59,911 nt of DNA from Neolewinella persica DSM 23188 (lineage in GTDB: Bacteria; Bacteroidota; Bacteroidia; Chitinophagales; Saprospiraceae), in contig NZ_KB890440.1 of NCBI RefSeq assembly GCF_000373105.1, positions 30,203 to 90,113 on the forward strand. Direction: 5' to 3'. Below, in pieces: positions 1 through 7,880 of the stretch. A program made the position numbers and the translations under genes. The stretch's first letter is position 1, and the number at the start of each line of letters is the position of its first letter. The notes beneath the pieces are model-generated. The model did no database searches and was not told where the DNA came from. It saw only the letters and a program-made list of their open reading frames with translations.

Positions 1-111
1 TGGTTCCCCCACTTCCCTTAGTGTAGCTTCTTAGTGCCCTGAATGCCTTAGTGGTTCCCCCCACTTCCCTTAGTTGTAGCTTCTTAGTGCCCTTAATGCC
101 TTAGTGGTTCC
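1..111. repeat. Tandem ~52-bp duplication
   Basis: Two head-to-tail copies (1-51 and 52-104) and the first bases of a third (105-111). The copies differ by a few substitutions and one-base indels. The unit contains the sub-word CTTAGTG several times, so it resembles the other short-word arrays at gene borders in this window. It lies just past the 3' end of the amidohydrolase gene. The left edge is cut by the window. Confidence 0.85.
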
Positions 112-126
112 TCTTTCAGAGCTCGA

Positions 127-1845
127 TTAAAAAGCCTTCTTCCCCGCCACATAAGTACCCAGCACCTCAGTATCCATGATTTCTTCATCCTGGCAGCTGA
201 GCAGGTTCTTAGACAGCAGGATAAAGTCAGCCTGCATCATCGGAGCCAGCGTGCCCAGCCGATCTTCCTGAAAGGCGCCGTAGGCAGCTGCACCGGTGTA
301 GCTGTGCAAGCCTTCAACGCGCGTCATGCTTTGCTCGGGAAAGAAAGTGGCCTTTCCGTCGGCCCGTTTGCGGGTAACGGAGGCGTAGAAACTCTCGATC
401 GGGTCAACGTCCTCCACCGGAGCATCGGTACCGTTGACGATCACGGCACCCGCATCCAGCAGGCTACGCCAGGGGTAGGCGCCGGAAGCTGCCCGTTCGG
501 TGCCCAGGCGATTCTCCGCAAATAGGGCATCGGAGGTACAGTGGATGCCCTGCATCGAGGCAATCACGCCCATCTCCCCAAAGCGCGGAATGTCTTCCAC
601 CGCAAGGTGCTGGCTGTGTTCGATGCGCCAACGATGGTCGTCTTCGGGCTTGACGTACTTAGCCATCACGTTCAGGGTTTCCTGATTGGCTTTGTCGCCA
701 ATGGCGTGGACACACAACTGCATGTTATGTTTTTTGGCCAGTTGAGCGATGCTGTCTACGGTCTCTACCAGGGTGGTATTCTGGCCTACGAAACCGGGGT
801 TGTCGAAATAAGGCTCGATCAGCCAGGCGCCGTAGCTGCCCAGGGCACCGTCCAGTTCGGTTTTAATGGCGGCGCAGGTGAAATTCTTGCCGTAGTGGGG
901 GAGGCCGTCCATGTTGCCTTCCATTTCCTCATAAGAATGGCGGAGCATAACCCACAGGTTAAGTCGCAACTGATCTGTTTCGTCAAGTTCTTTGTACCAG
1001 TCCACTTCGCGGAACTTAGTGCCCGCGTCCTGAAAGCTGGTAACGCCCTTGCGCAGGCATTCCTCCTGGGCGGCCTCGATGCCCAGGAGCCATTCTTCTT
1101 TCCGGGACTCCGGGGTCATCGTTTGGATCCAGTTTTGGTAAGAATCGGTGATCAGGTCCATGGCACGTTCCTCGAAAACGCCGGTGGGGTCACCACTGGC
1201 ATCGCGGAGCACGCGGCCACCGCGTGGGTCGGGGGTCTCCCGGCTAACACCGGCAATCTCCATGGCTTTAGCGTTGGCAAACAGGCCATGACCACTGGCG
1301 TGGCGCAGGATGACGGGGTGCTCCTGCGTCAGCCGGCTAAGTTCGTCGTGGATGGGGTAGCCACCGACGGAGTGGTCGTGCGGCTTGTCCCATTTTTCCT
1401 GGTGCCAGCCCCGGCCCGAGATCCAGTCGCCCTCCGGGGTGTCTTCAGCCCGTTCGGCCACCATGGCGACGATCTCGTCCCAGTTTTTCGAGCGTAGGAA
1501 ATTGAGGTTACGCAGGCTGCTGCCCAGGCCACTGAAGTGGGCGTGGCCCTCCACAAAGCCGGGCATGACGAATTGACCGTCGGCGTTCAGCCGCTCTGTA
1601 TTTTTATCGATTTGGCTGCTCCAGGCCGTCGTGTCGTTGCCCACGGACAATACCCGACCGCCCTGACCGATGATCATGGCCGTAGCGCAGTAGTCTTCGG
1701 CGGCCGCGATTTCGACGCCGGGGCAGTCCACGCCGGTCCAGATTTTTGCGTTGAAGACCAATAGGTCGGCCTGGTTGCCGGTTTCGGGTTCACCCTCGCA
1801 GGCGCAAAGCAGGAGAAGGCAGGAAAGGGGAAAGAAGAGTCTCAT
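127..1845 (-). CDS. Lipoprotein amidohydrolase, YtcJ-like (amidohydrolase 3 family)
   Basis: A 572-residue metal-dependent hydrolase of the amidohydrolase superfamily. The N-terminus is a lipoprotein signal with lipobox LCAC, so the protein is probably membrane-anchored. Family marks: GFVEGHAHF (the HxH metal-binding motif of the TIM barrel, near residue 100), CVHAIGDKAN, WRIEHSQHL, and NGTDAPVED with the late Asp. Members of this family hydrolyse C-N bonds in varied, mostly unknown substrates, and the sequence does not define this one. The start is ATG at 1845; a copy of the GC-rich dispersed repeat ends 15 bp upstream. It reads away from the TonB receptor and has no obvious operon partner. 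Confidence 0.92.
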   Translation of the reverse strand: MRLFFPLSCLLLLCACEGEPETGNQADLLVFNAKIWTGVDCPGVEIAAAEDYCATAMIIGQGGRVLSVGNDTTAWSSQIDKNTERLNADGQFVMPGFVEGHAHFSGLGSSLRNLNFLRSKNWDEIVAMVAERAEDTPEGDWISGRGWHQEKWDKPHDHSVGGYPIHDELSRLTQEHPVILRHASGHGLFANAKAMEIAGVSRETPDPRGGRVLRDASGDPTGVFEERAMDLITDSYQNWIQTMTPESRKEEWLLGIEAAQEECLRKGVTSFQDAGTKFREVDWYKELDETDQLRLNLWVMLRHSYEEMEGNMDGLPHYGKNFTCAAIKTELDGALGSYGAWLIEPYFDNPGFVGQNTTLVETVDSIAQLAKKHNMQLCVHAIGDKANQETLNVMAKYVKPEDDHRWRIEHSQHLAVEDIPRFGEMGVIASMQGIHCTSDALFAENRLGTERAASGAYPWRSLLDAGAVIVNGTDAPVEDVDPIESFYASVTRKRADGKATFFPEQSMTRVEGLHSYTGAAAYGAFQEDRLGTLAPMMQADFILLSKNLLSCQDEEIMDTEVLGTYVAGKKAF

Positions 1846-1859
1846 TTAGTATTGGTTAT

Positions 1860-1879
1860 GGGCGCGGCCGCAGGTGCAA
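1860..1879 (-). repeat. GC-rich dispersed repeat, copy 1
   Basis: Exact GGGCGCGGCCGCAGGTGCA on the plus strand, followed 13 bp further by AGCAA. Read on the minus strand it sits immediately upstream of the amidohydrolase ATG (15 bp). It forms an inverted pair with the copy at 2711. Confidence 0.9.
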
Positions 1880-2215
1880 CGAAAGTTGAAGAGCAAGGGC
1901 TGCCAAATGTAGCTTGGGGCCAAAATTACGCATTATGCTGGAAGAGAGGGGGATAAATCCTTACAGATCATGATCCTGGAGGTATTGACCTTTATTTTGT
2001 CCCGGGTGTGAGGCCGGAGGCCGAAACCAGCGGGCAAGGACGGATAACTTCCCTGGCGGCGCGCAGCGCCGCAACTACTACGTCTACTACCTCCCTCCCC
2101 GGGTAAAAATCCGCTTTGCGGCTTTTCACCCGCGGCAAATAAAGTTCGACCACTCCGTGATCACCATTTTAATAGATATTTCCAGAGACATTCACCGTAG
2201 CGTTAACCGGACTAA
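1880..2215. other. Intergenic region without a recognised gene
   Basis: Contains GC-rich, partly self-complementary stretches between about 1996 and 2135, including CCGC-TTT-GCGG at about 2111-2121. They may be 3' flank of the transposase remnant. No coding sequence is supported. Confidence 0.5.
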
Positions 2216-2470
2216 TTAACCTAAAGCGTTGCTCGAAACACTTTTCACTGCTTTTAAAATTTCGGCAATTGACTTTGTCCGGGGAAGGCTGTGCACAATG
2301 TGGATGTGATCGGACGTACCGCCAACCGCCAGCACAATGCTACCAAAATCAACGAATAAATCAGCAATTAAGAGGTGTACCTTGTTTTCAATATTTGTAT
2401 CAATATAGGGCATTCGGTATTTTGTACTCCAAGTGGTGTGAAGAATAATACGGTCATAGGATTGTGGCAT
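2216..2470 (-). pseudogene. Truncated IS200/RAYT-type Y1 transposase
   Basis: About 84 residues matching the N-terminal part of REP-associated/IS200 HUH transposases: a beta strand of the type ILHTTWSTKYRMPY and the HUH pair in SDHIHIVHSLP. Full family members are about 140-180 residues with a catalytic Tyr on a C-terminal helix. Here the frame stops after KSVSSNALG, before that helix, so the catalytic Tyr is missing. A TTG at 2479 is also in frame; ATG at 2470 is preferred. A cloverleaf-like inverted repeat at 2540-2672 flanks it on the 5' side, as expected for a RAYT and its REP sequences. I infer an inactive remnant. Confidence 0.8.
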
Positions 2471-2539
2471 AGAAGACAAGTTTAGACTGTAATTGTAGCT
2501 AATTTGTTTTGTAAAAACAAATTGTGTTTATTTTGTCTA

Positions 2540-2672
2540 GACCCGGAGGGTCGTCTTGGGTAGCGAGGGGATTCATCCCCTCGTATTCGTTTCAACATTT
2601 GGTCGAGGCATTAGGTACCCAACAAAATCGATGGGGTAAAACCCACCGCTACATTGGGCGACCCTCCGGGTC
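2540..2672. repeat. REP/BIME-like cloverleaf inverted repeat
   Basis: Outer arms GACCCGGAGGGTCG (2540-2553) and CGACCCTCCGGGTC (2659-2672) are perfect 14-bp complements. Inside is a hairpin with perfect 8-bp arms, CGAGGGGA and TCCCCTCG (2563-2582). GTAGCG near 2559 can also pair with CGCTAC near 2648. The nested structure next to a RAYT-like remnant suggests a REP-type element. Confidence 0.8.
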
Positions 2673-2710
2673 AAAAGGCTAGGACCACTTGGCTACTTAA
2701 AACTTCACCC

Positions 2711-2729
2711 TGCACCCGCGGCCCCGCCC
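2711..2729 (+). repeat. GC-rich dispersed repeat, copy 2
   Basis: TGCACCCGCGGCCCCGCCC, a diverged inverse-orientation copy, 150 bp upstream of the TonB receptor start. With copy 1 it encloses the transposase remnant. Confidence 0.8.
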
Positions 2730-2878
2730 TAAACCATTAAATAAAGCACAAAGCACCATGCTCTTCTCCCTGAAGAGAAAGGTTAAATCCCGCCCAAAAG
2801 CAACCATAATCCCAATTTCCTACGTCATTACCTCAGACAAACCTTAAAACCCAACTAACTTTTTTAAACTCACTGGTT

Positions 2879-5227
2879 TTGAACAAACTTATTTTGTTGC
2901 TGCTGACCCTGGCAGCCATACCGCTTGGTGCTCAGACCACCATCAGCGGCTACTTTACTGATGAAGCCAGCGGAGAACCCCTCCTCAGTGCCAACGTAAT
3001 CGACCTGAACACCGGCGAGGGTGCCCTGTCCAATACTTACGGCTTCTACAGCCTGACCCTACCAAAAGCCGACAGTGCCCGCCTCCGCTTCAGCTACATT
3101 GGCTACCAAAGCCGGGAGATCACGGTCGCGCTGCGCGGTGACCGTAAGATAGACGTGCAAATGAGCCCCTCCGTCGATCTACAGGTGGTGGAAGTCACCT
3201 CCGACCGGGGGGAACGCATCGAACAACAAACCCAGATGAGCCGCACGGAAATTCCGGTGGCTCAAATCAAACGCATCCCGGCCTTGCTCGGCGAAGTAGA
3301 CGTGCTCAAAACGTTGCAACTACTGCCCGGCGTGCAGAGTGGTGGAGAGGGAACGACCGGCCTCTACGTCAGAGGGGGAAGCCCGGATCAGAACCTGGTG
3401 CTCCTGGATGGCGTGCCGATCTACAACGTCAGCCACCTGCTGGGCATCTTCTCCGTCTTCAACGCCGATGCCCTGCGCAACGTGACGCTGACGAAGGGCG
3501 GGTTCCCCGCCCGCTACGGTGGCCGACTCTCCAGCGTGCTCGAGATCAATATGAAGGAAGGTAATCTCAATAAATGGGAGGGCGAAGGCTCCGTTGGGCT
3601 GATCTCTTCCAAGCTTACGGTGAGTGGTCCCATCAAAAAAGGTAAAACCAGTGTCCTGCTTTCCGGCCGGCGGACCTATGCCGACTTCATCGCCAAACCG
3701 CTGATCAAAAGCGCGGCCAGCCAGGACGGCTCGGAAGTGGACCTCAGCCTGTATTTCTACGACTTGAACGCCAAGCTCCAACATAAGGTCAACGATAAGC
3801 ACCGGCTGTTTCTCAGTTTCTACTCTGGCGCCGATGTCTTCGGCACGGAAATTAAAGAAGACGACGACACCTTTGGCGGCGGTACCGATTGGGGAAACAT
3901 CATCACTGCCGGCCGCTGGAACTGGGAGATCAGCCCGAAGCTGTTCATGAATACGACGGCTACCCTCAGTCGCTACGAGATCAATATCGACGCGTTGGCT
4001 GACGATGGCGTGGATGACTTTCGTGCCCGCTATGTCTCGGGGATCTACGATTTCGGCGGGAAGGTCGACCTGGACTATATCCCCAGCCCCGACCACTACG
4101 TCCGCTTCGGTGGCGGTTGGACCAACCACACCTACCGGCCGGGTGCCGTCTCCCTCAAGGCAGAAAGCGACGGAGAAGTGGACCTGGATACGCTCGTGGG
4201 GTCGCAAACCGATTACAGCAATGAGTTCTACGCTTACGCCGAAGACGATTTTCGGTTGGGGGCGCTGAAGGTCAATGCTGGTCTGCACTTCTCCGCCTTC
4301 TCCGTCAATGATGAGTTGTATACAAGTCTGCAGCCACGTCTTGGCTTACGGTACCTCGTTAAGGAGGATATCTCGTTCAAGGCCAGCTTCAGCACCATGC
4401 AGCAGTACATCAATTTACTGACCAGTGAAGCGCTCAGCTTGCCTACCGATTTATGGGTGCCCAGTACCAATCGGGTCAGGCCACAAAGCAGCTGGCAGGT
4501 AGCCGCCGGCGCAGCTAAAACCTTTGGGGGAGATCAGTTCGAGATAAGCCTGGAGGCCTATTACAAGCAGATGAAGAACGTGGTGTCTTTCCGCGAAGGT
4601 GCTTCTTTCATCCTCGGCCTGGAGGATGCCTGGGAAGATAAAGTTACCCAGGGCGATGGCGAAGCCTATGGCCTGGAGCTGTTCATTCAGAAGAAACAGG
4701 GCCGTTTCACTGGATGGCTGGGCTACACCCTGAGCTGGAATTGGCGGCAGTTCGACGAGATCAACAGCGGGGAACGTTTTCCTTTTCGGTATGACCGGCG
4801 GCATGACTTAAGCATCGTTGGAAACTACAACCTGAGTGACCGCGTCTGGGTGTCTGGTGCCTTTGTGTATGGTACGGGGAACGCCGTTTCGCTGCCGACC
4901 TTTGGCTACCAGACGGCCCAAAGAAATGATGGCTCCGGTTTCACATCTTCTTTTGTGGAGGCCGGTGTGGAAAAAAATGGTTTCCGAATGTCGAATTATC
5001 ACCGGTTGGACCTCAGCATATCCTTCCGGAAGAAGAAGCGAAAATGGGAACGTACCTGGGTAATCGGCGCGTATAATGCCTACTGGCACCGTAACCCGTA
5101 CTTCCTTACCGCCGGGAACTTCACCACCTGCGACGATAATACCGGCCAGTGCACCACCAAACGCCGGGTGCGGGAGATCAGTATCCTGCCCATCATCCCC
5201 TCCGTTTCCTACCAATTCAAATTTTAA
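2879..5227 (+). CDS. TonB-dependent outer-membrane receptor with CarboxypepD_reg-like domain
   Basis: A 782-residue outer-membrane transporter. The start is TTG (2879), giving the signal peptide MNKLILLLLTLAAIPLGAQ; upstream in-frame codons run into stops. Residues about 20-90 form a carboxypeptidase-regulatory-like beta-sandwich (TISGYFTDEASGEPL, YGFYSLTLP, FSYIGYQS). Residues about 130-220 form the plug (LPGVQSGGEGTTGLYVRGG, QNLVLLDGVPIYN, GGFPARYGGRLSS), followed by a beta barrel ending SVSYQFKF. It is shorter than SusC proteins. The following DUF4249 lipoprotein gene is its usual partner. The ligand cannot be read from sequence; a metal chelate or other small substrate is possible. Confidence 0.93.
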   Translation: MNKLILLLLTLAAIPLGAQTTISGYFTDEASGEPLLSANVIDLNTGEGALSNTYGFYSLTLPKADSARLRFSYIGYQSREITVALRGDRKIDVQMSPSVDLQVVEVTSDRGERIEQQTQMSRTEIPVAQIKRIPALLGEVDVLKTLQLLPGVQSGGEGTTGLYVRGGSPDQNLVLLDGVPIYNVSHLLGIFSVFNADALRNVTLTKGGFPARYGGRLSSVLEINMKEGNLNKWEGEGSVGLISSKLTVSGPIKKGKTSVLLSGRRTYADFIAKPLIKSAASQDGSEVDLSLYFYDLNAKLQHKVNDKHRLFLSFYSGADVFGTEIKEDDDTFGGGTDWGNIITAGRWNWEISPKLFMNTTATLSRYEINIDALADDGVDDFRARYVSGIYDFGGKVDLDYIPSPDHYVRFGGGWTNHTYRPGAVSLKAESDGEVDLDTLVGSQTDYSNEFYAYAEDDFRLGALKVNAGLHFSAFSVNDELYTSLQPRLGLRYLVKEDISFKASFSTMQQYINLLTSEALSLPTDLWVPSTNRVRPQSSWQVAAGAAKTFGGDQFEISLEAYYKQMKNVVSFREGASFILGLEDAWEDKVTQGDGEAYGLELFIQKKQGRFTGWLGYTLSWNWRQFDEINSGERFPFRYDRRHDLSIVGNYNLSDRVWVSGAFVYGTGNAVSLPTFGYQTAQRNDGSGFTSSFVEAGVEKNGFRMSNYHRLDLSISFRKKKRKWERTWVIGAYNAYWHRNPYFLTAGNFTTCDDNTGQCTTKRRVREISILPIIPSVSYQFKF

Positions 5228-5239
5228 ACCAGGACACTG

Positions 5240-5268
5240 TTCCCCAGCATTTATGCTGGTAACCTTTT
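5240..5268 (+). terminator. Palindrome CCAGCAT-TT-ATGCTGG followed by T-run
   Basis: Perfect 7-bp arms at 5244-5250 and 5253-5259, then TAACC and five T's. It lies between the receptor and the DUF4249 gene, so it could attenuate rather than end the transcript. The same word with flanking GTTCCCCAGCAT recurs at 23301-23321. Confidence 0.6.
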
Positions 5269-5294
5269 TCCCGCCATCCTAACTTTAAGCCCCG

Positions 5295-6218
5295 ATGCGT
5301 ACCCTAATCTACCTTTCCTTAATCATCGTCTTCCTGGCCTCTTCCTGCGACGAAGACAGCTTCAGCCAAACCGTAGATATTCCCATCCCGGAACACGAAC
5401 CGCTGCCGGCACTTACCCTTGATTTAAGAAGCGGAGATACTATTGCTAATTCGGTCCTGGACCTCAGCCGGGGGATACTGGAGGAAGCCGACCAGACCAT
5501 AGGAAATAAGCAGGTGGAGCTGTACCGCGACGATGTCCTGATAGCAGCCAGTGATCCGAACAGCCAATCCGTTCGATTCTTTGATTTGATGCTGGCTGCT
5601 CCAATAGGTACGGAAGAAGCTACGTACCGGTTAGTGGGGAAAATTGACGGTTTCACGGAGGTGGAAGCAACGCAAATTATGCCGGTAATTCCCGAATTTA
5701 CCTTGATCAGTTACGAGCCGGAGGGGGCTATCGACATCGATGGATTTCGTACGGATGAAATTATACTTGATCTCGAAGACGACCCCGCTAAGGAAGACTT
5801 CTACGGTTTCCGGGTCACTAACACGCCAAGGGACCAAATATCCTGTTTTATCAATAGCAGTGGTGATACGATCGTTTGTGATACTTTTCGAAATGAGTTC
5901 GTCCGGGACTACTACCTGCAAAGCCCCGACCCTTTGTTGAATGAGGGTACTGGTTATGGACTTGTCTTGAGCGACCAATCGTTCAACGGCAATACTTACC
6001 GGGTACGGTTACAGGCCGACAACTATAACCGGGACTCCATGCCGACCCTGGTAGTGTATCGCCTGACTGAGGATGCTTACCGCTACGCCGTTTCTCGCAA
6101 CGCTTATGAGGACTCGGTGGGCAATCCGTTCGCAGAACCGGTCAATGTGCACAATAATGTAGCGGAGGGGTATGGGTATTTTGTACTTAGTAACGGGGTT
6201 AGGGTGGTGTTGGAGTAG
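5295..6218 (+). CDS. DUF4249 domain-containing lipoprotein
   Basis: A 307-residue protein with lipoprotein signal MRTLIYLSLIIVFLASSC (lipobox ASSC). DUF4249 proteins are Bacteroidota lipoproteins usually encoded just after a TonB-dependent receptor with a CarboxypepD_reg-like domain, which is the arrangement here (67-bp gap with a palindrome). Visible features: the N-terminal beta-rich region with ADQTIGNKQVELYRDD and a C-terminal YRLTEDAYRYAVS helix followed by FAEPVNVHNNVAEGYGYF, close to the family's usual ending. It is probably a surface-exposed or periplasmic accessory to the receptor. Function is unknown. Confidence 0.85.
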   Translation: MRTLIYLSLIIVFLASSCDEDSFSQTVDIPIPEHEPLPALTLDLRSGDTIANSVLDLSRGILEEADQTIGNKQVELYRDDVLIAASDPNSQSVRFFDLMLAAPIGTEEATYRLVGKIDGFTEVEATQIMPVIPEFTLISYEPEGAIDIDGFRTDEIILDLEDDPAKEDFYGFRVTNTPRDQISCFINSSGDTIVCDTFRNEFVRDYYLQSPDPLLNEGTGYGLVLSDQSFNGNTYRVRLQADNYNRDSMPTLVVYRLTEDAYRYAVSRNAYEDSVGNPFAEPVNVHNNVAEGYGYFVLSNGVRVVLE

Positions 6219-6531
6219 CTCGTCGGCCGAGGGGTTTTAGCCCTACTCCAGCTAACGTGAATTAAGCGCTAAAATGGGCACTTTTCTGTTGAAACATTTG
6301 CGATGGCAATCAAATGGTGAATAATTTATCGAGGAAGAAGCGAAGTGCAGCGTAGCTAAGTGAGTGGTTAGTGCGGCAGCCTATTCTCTCCTTCCTTCTT
6401 TCAATTAATCGCTTATTCATTATTCGCTGAATCCCAAGCTAATTGTAAAATAGTGAGACTCACTTTAGCTCTTGGGGTTAACGTTGCTAATCTAATTGCC
6501 CAGGATTTGGAACGTCATTAGCCGTCCGAAT
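6219..6531. other. Intergenic region with imperfect inverted arms and shared core
   Basis: No gene is supported. About 6317-6427 reads as left arm GTGAATAATTTATC, a core containing GAAGCGAAG and GTGCGGCAGC, then ATTCTCTCCTTC and right arm ATTCATTATTCGC. The core recurs near 27364-27400, 37700-37730, 46402-46438 and 59390-59415 (see findings). It separates convergent genes. Confidence 0.6.
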
Positions 6532-7800
6532 TTACCCCACAACCTCTTCAGCAGAAAATGACTTAATACCAGCAGAAACCTCCTCACGCATTTTTACCAG
6601 CCTTCCCCGCTCAGCGGCCACCATCCTTTCCATCTTCCGGTTGGCATACCATTGCTGCACCTTTTCCAGCTGGCGTAGCGACCACCCGACCGTGAAGATG
6701 CTGACCAAAAGCCAGGTTTTTCCAGCCCAGGGCAACAGCAATAATAGGGTAGGGTAGATAAGCAATGTGCCAACGGCCAGAGCCGCAAAGCGGACGGGAC
6801 TGTAGAATTCGATGTGCCTGGGCTGTGAAGCACCGATGAATTCTGCCAGCAGCCAAAGGGGGAGTTGTGGAAGCTGGAAGAGGCTTGCCAGAAAGACTTT
6901 TACCCACGGTACAGCACCTTGCTTTTGTCTTTTCTTTGCACCTACGACCGCGCCATCTACTATTCCTTGCTGGTATAAAGCATTGAAATAGTGAGCTAGT
7001 TCCGGGTCTTTCTCCGGGGTGTTGGCGGCAATACCCAGCTCCTGATCAAGCTGTTTGCCGTCGTGGGTAATGCCGTAAGTCTGGCCTGCCTGAACGTCGT
7101 TTCGATGCAGAACTAATCTCCCCTCCCCAATATTTGCCCGTGCCTGGTCGGGGAATTGCACGACGAGGGAACTCAGGCGCGAACGCAGGTGGGAAGTAAG
7201 GTTTTTAATAGCATTGGCCTCTCCGCTCCGATACTCCGCCAGGTACTCCGAGGCCAGGATCGGTTTGCCACAACGAACCATGACCTGCCCCCGTACACGA
7301 TCTGCATTCGTGAAATTGGCACCGACGGGCACGATGTACACCTCTTTCAACGCCGGGTCACGCTCAAGCGCCCCAAGCGCGATACGCGCCGTCCCTTTCC
7401 GGATGGGCCGAAGTGCCTTTTCATGGATGGTACGCCCTTCCGCAAGGATCATGATGGCCCGTCCAAGACTAAGTGCCTTATAACAGGCGTCAAACGTATC
7501 AAAATTATCTTTAAGCTTTGTGTAGCCACCATCTTCTAAACGGTAGACTGGCAATATGTTAACGGCATTGAGCAAAGCGATAAAGAAACTATTTTTGAAC
7601 AAATTTCCCCGGGCCAGAAACCATAAAGTCCTGGGCTGGAAGCAGGCCATGATGCATGGTTCGATGAAGGCGGTCGGGTGATTGGCCGCCAGGATCACCG
7701 GTGCGTCGGCAGGAATGTTTTCCAGGCCAGTGATGTCGATGTTCCGGTAATAGTAGCGTAGGATATAGCGGGCAACGGGGCGAACGAGATAGTAGACCAT
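6532..7800 (-). CDS. Lysophospholipid acyltransferase family protein (PlsC-like)
   Basis: A 422-residue membrane-associated acyltransferase. Start ATG 7800 is preferred; the frame extends to a TTG at 7809, which lies on the edge of a repeat array. The N-terminal 200 residues carry the acyltransferase fold: ANHPTAFIEP (the His block; the usual acidic residue is Glu here, and the spacing matches Bacteroidota HPNxFLD-type enzymes), ARGNLFK, and AEGRTIHE (substrate-phosphate block). About residues 290-390 hold hydrophobic segments, probably two or three membrane helices, with a basic C-terminal tail. It probably acylates a glycerophospholipid or ornithine-lipid intermediate; the exact acceptor is not determined. 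Confidence 0.85.
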   Translation of the reverse strand: MVYYLVRPVARYILRYYYRNIDITGLENIPADAPVILAANHPTAFIEPCIMACFQPRTLWFLARGNLFKNSFFIALLNAVNILPVYRLEDGGYTKLKDNFDTFDACYKALSLGRAIMILAEGRTIHEKALRPIRKGTARIALGALERDPALKEVYIVPVGANFTNADRVRGQVMVRCGKPILASEYLAEYRSGEANAIKNLTSHLRSRLSSLVVQFPDQARANIGEGRLVLHRNDVQAGQTYGITHDGKQLDQELGIAANTPEKDPELAHYFNALYQQGIVDGAVVGAKKRQKQGAVPWVKVFLASLFQLPQLPLWLLAEFIGASQPRHIEFYSPVRFAALAVGTLLIYPTLLLLLPWAGKTWLLVSIFTVGWSLRQLEKVQQWYANRKMERMVAAERGRLVKMREEVSAGIKSFSAEEVVG

Positions 7801-7806
7801 GGCGCG

Positions 7807-7879
7807 CAAGGTACAAGTTGCAGGTTACAAGTTGCAACCTGTAACCTGTAACCTGCAACCTGCAACTTGTAACCTGCAC
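7807..7879. repeat. Inverted array of GCAACCT/AGGTTGC heptamers
   Basis: Left half reads AGGTTACAAGTTGCA-type words and right half the complement (GTAACCTGCAACCTGCAACT), forming a long imperfect hairpin of 7-bp degenerate words. It fills almost the whole gap between the oxidase large subunit and the acyltransferase, and could terminate or attenuate the upstream transcript. Confidence 0.85.
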
Positions 7880-7880
7880 C

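Noticed and set aside
541..1497. 318-residue plus-strand open frame
   Set aside because: Antisense shadow of the well-supported amidohydrolase gene; composition follows the codon structure of the opposite strand.
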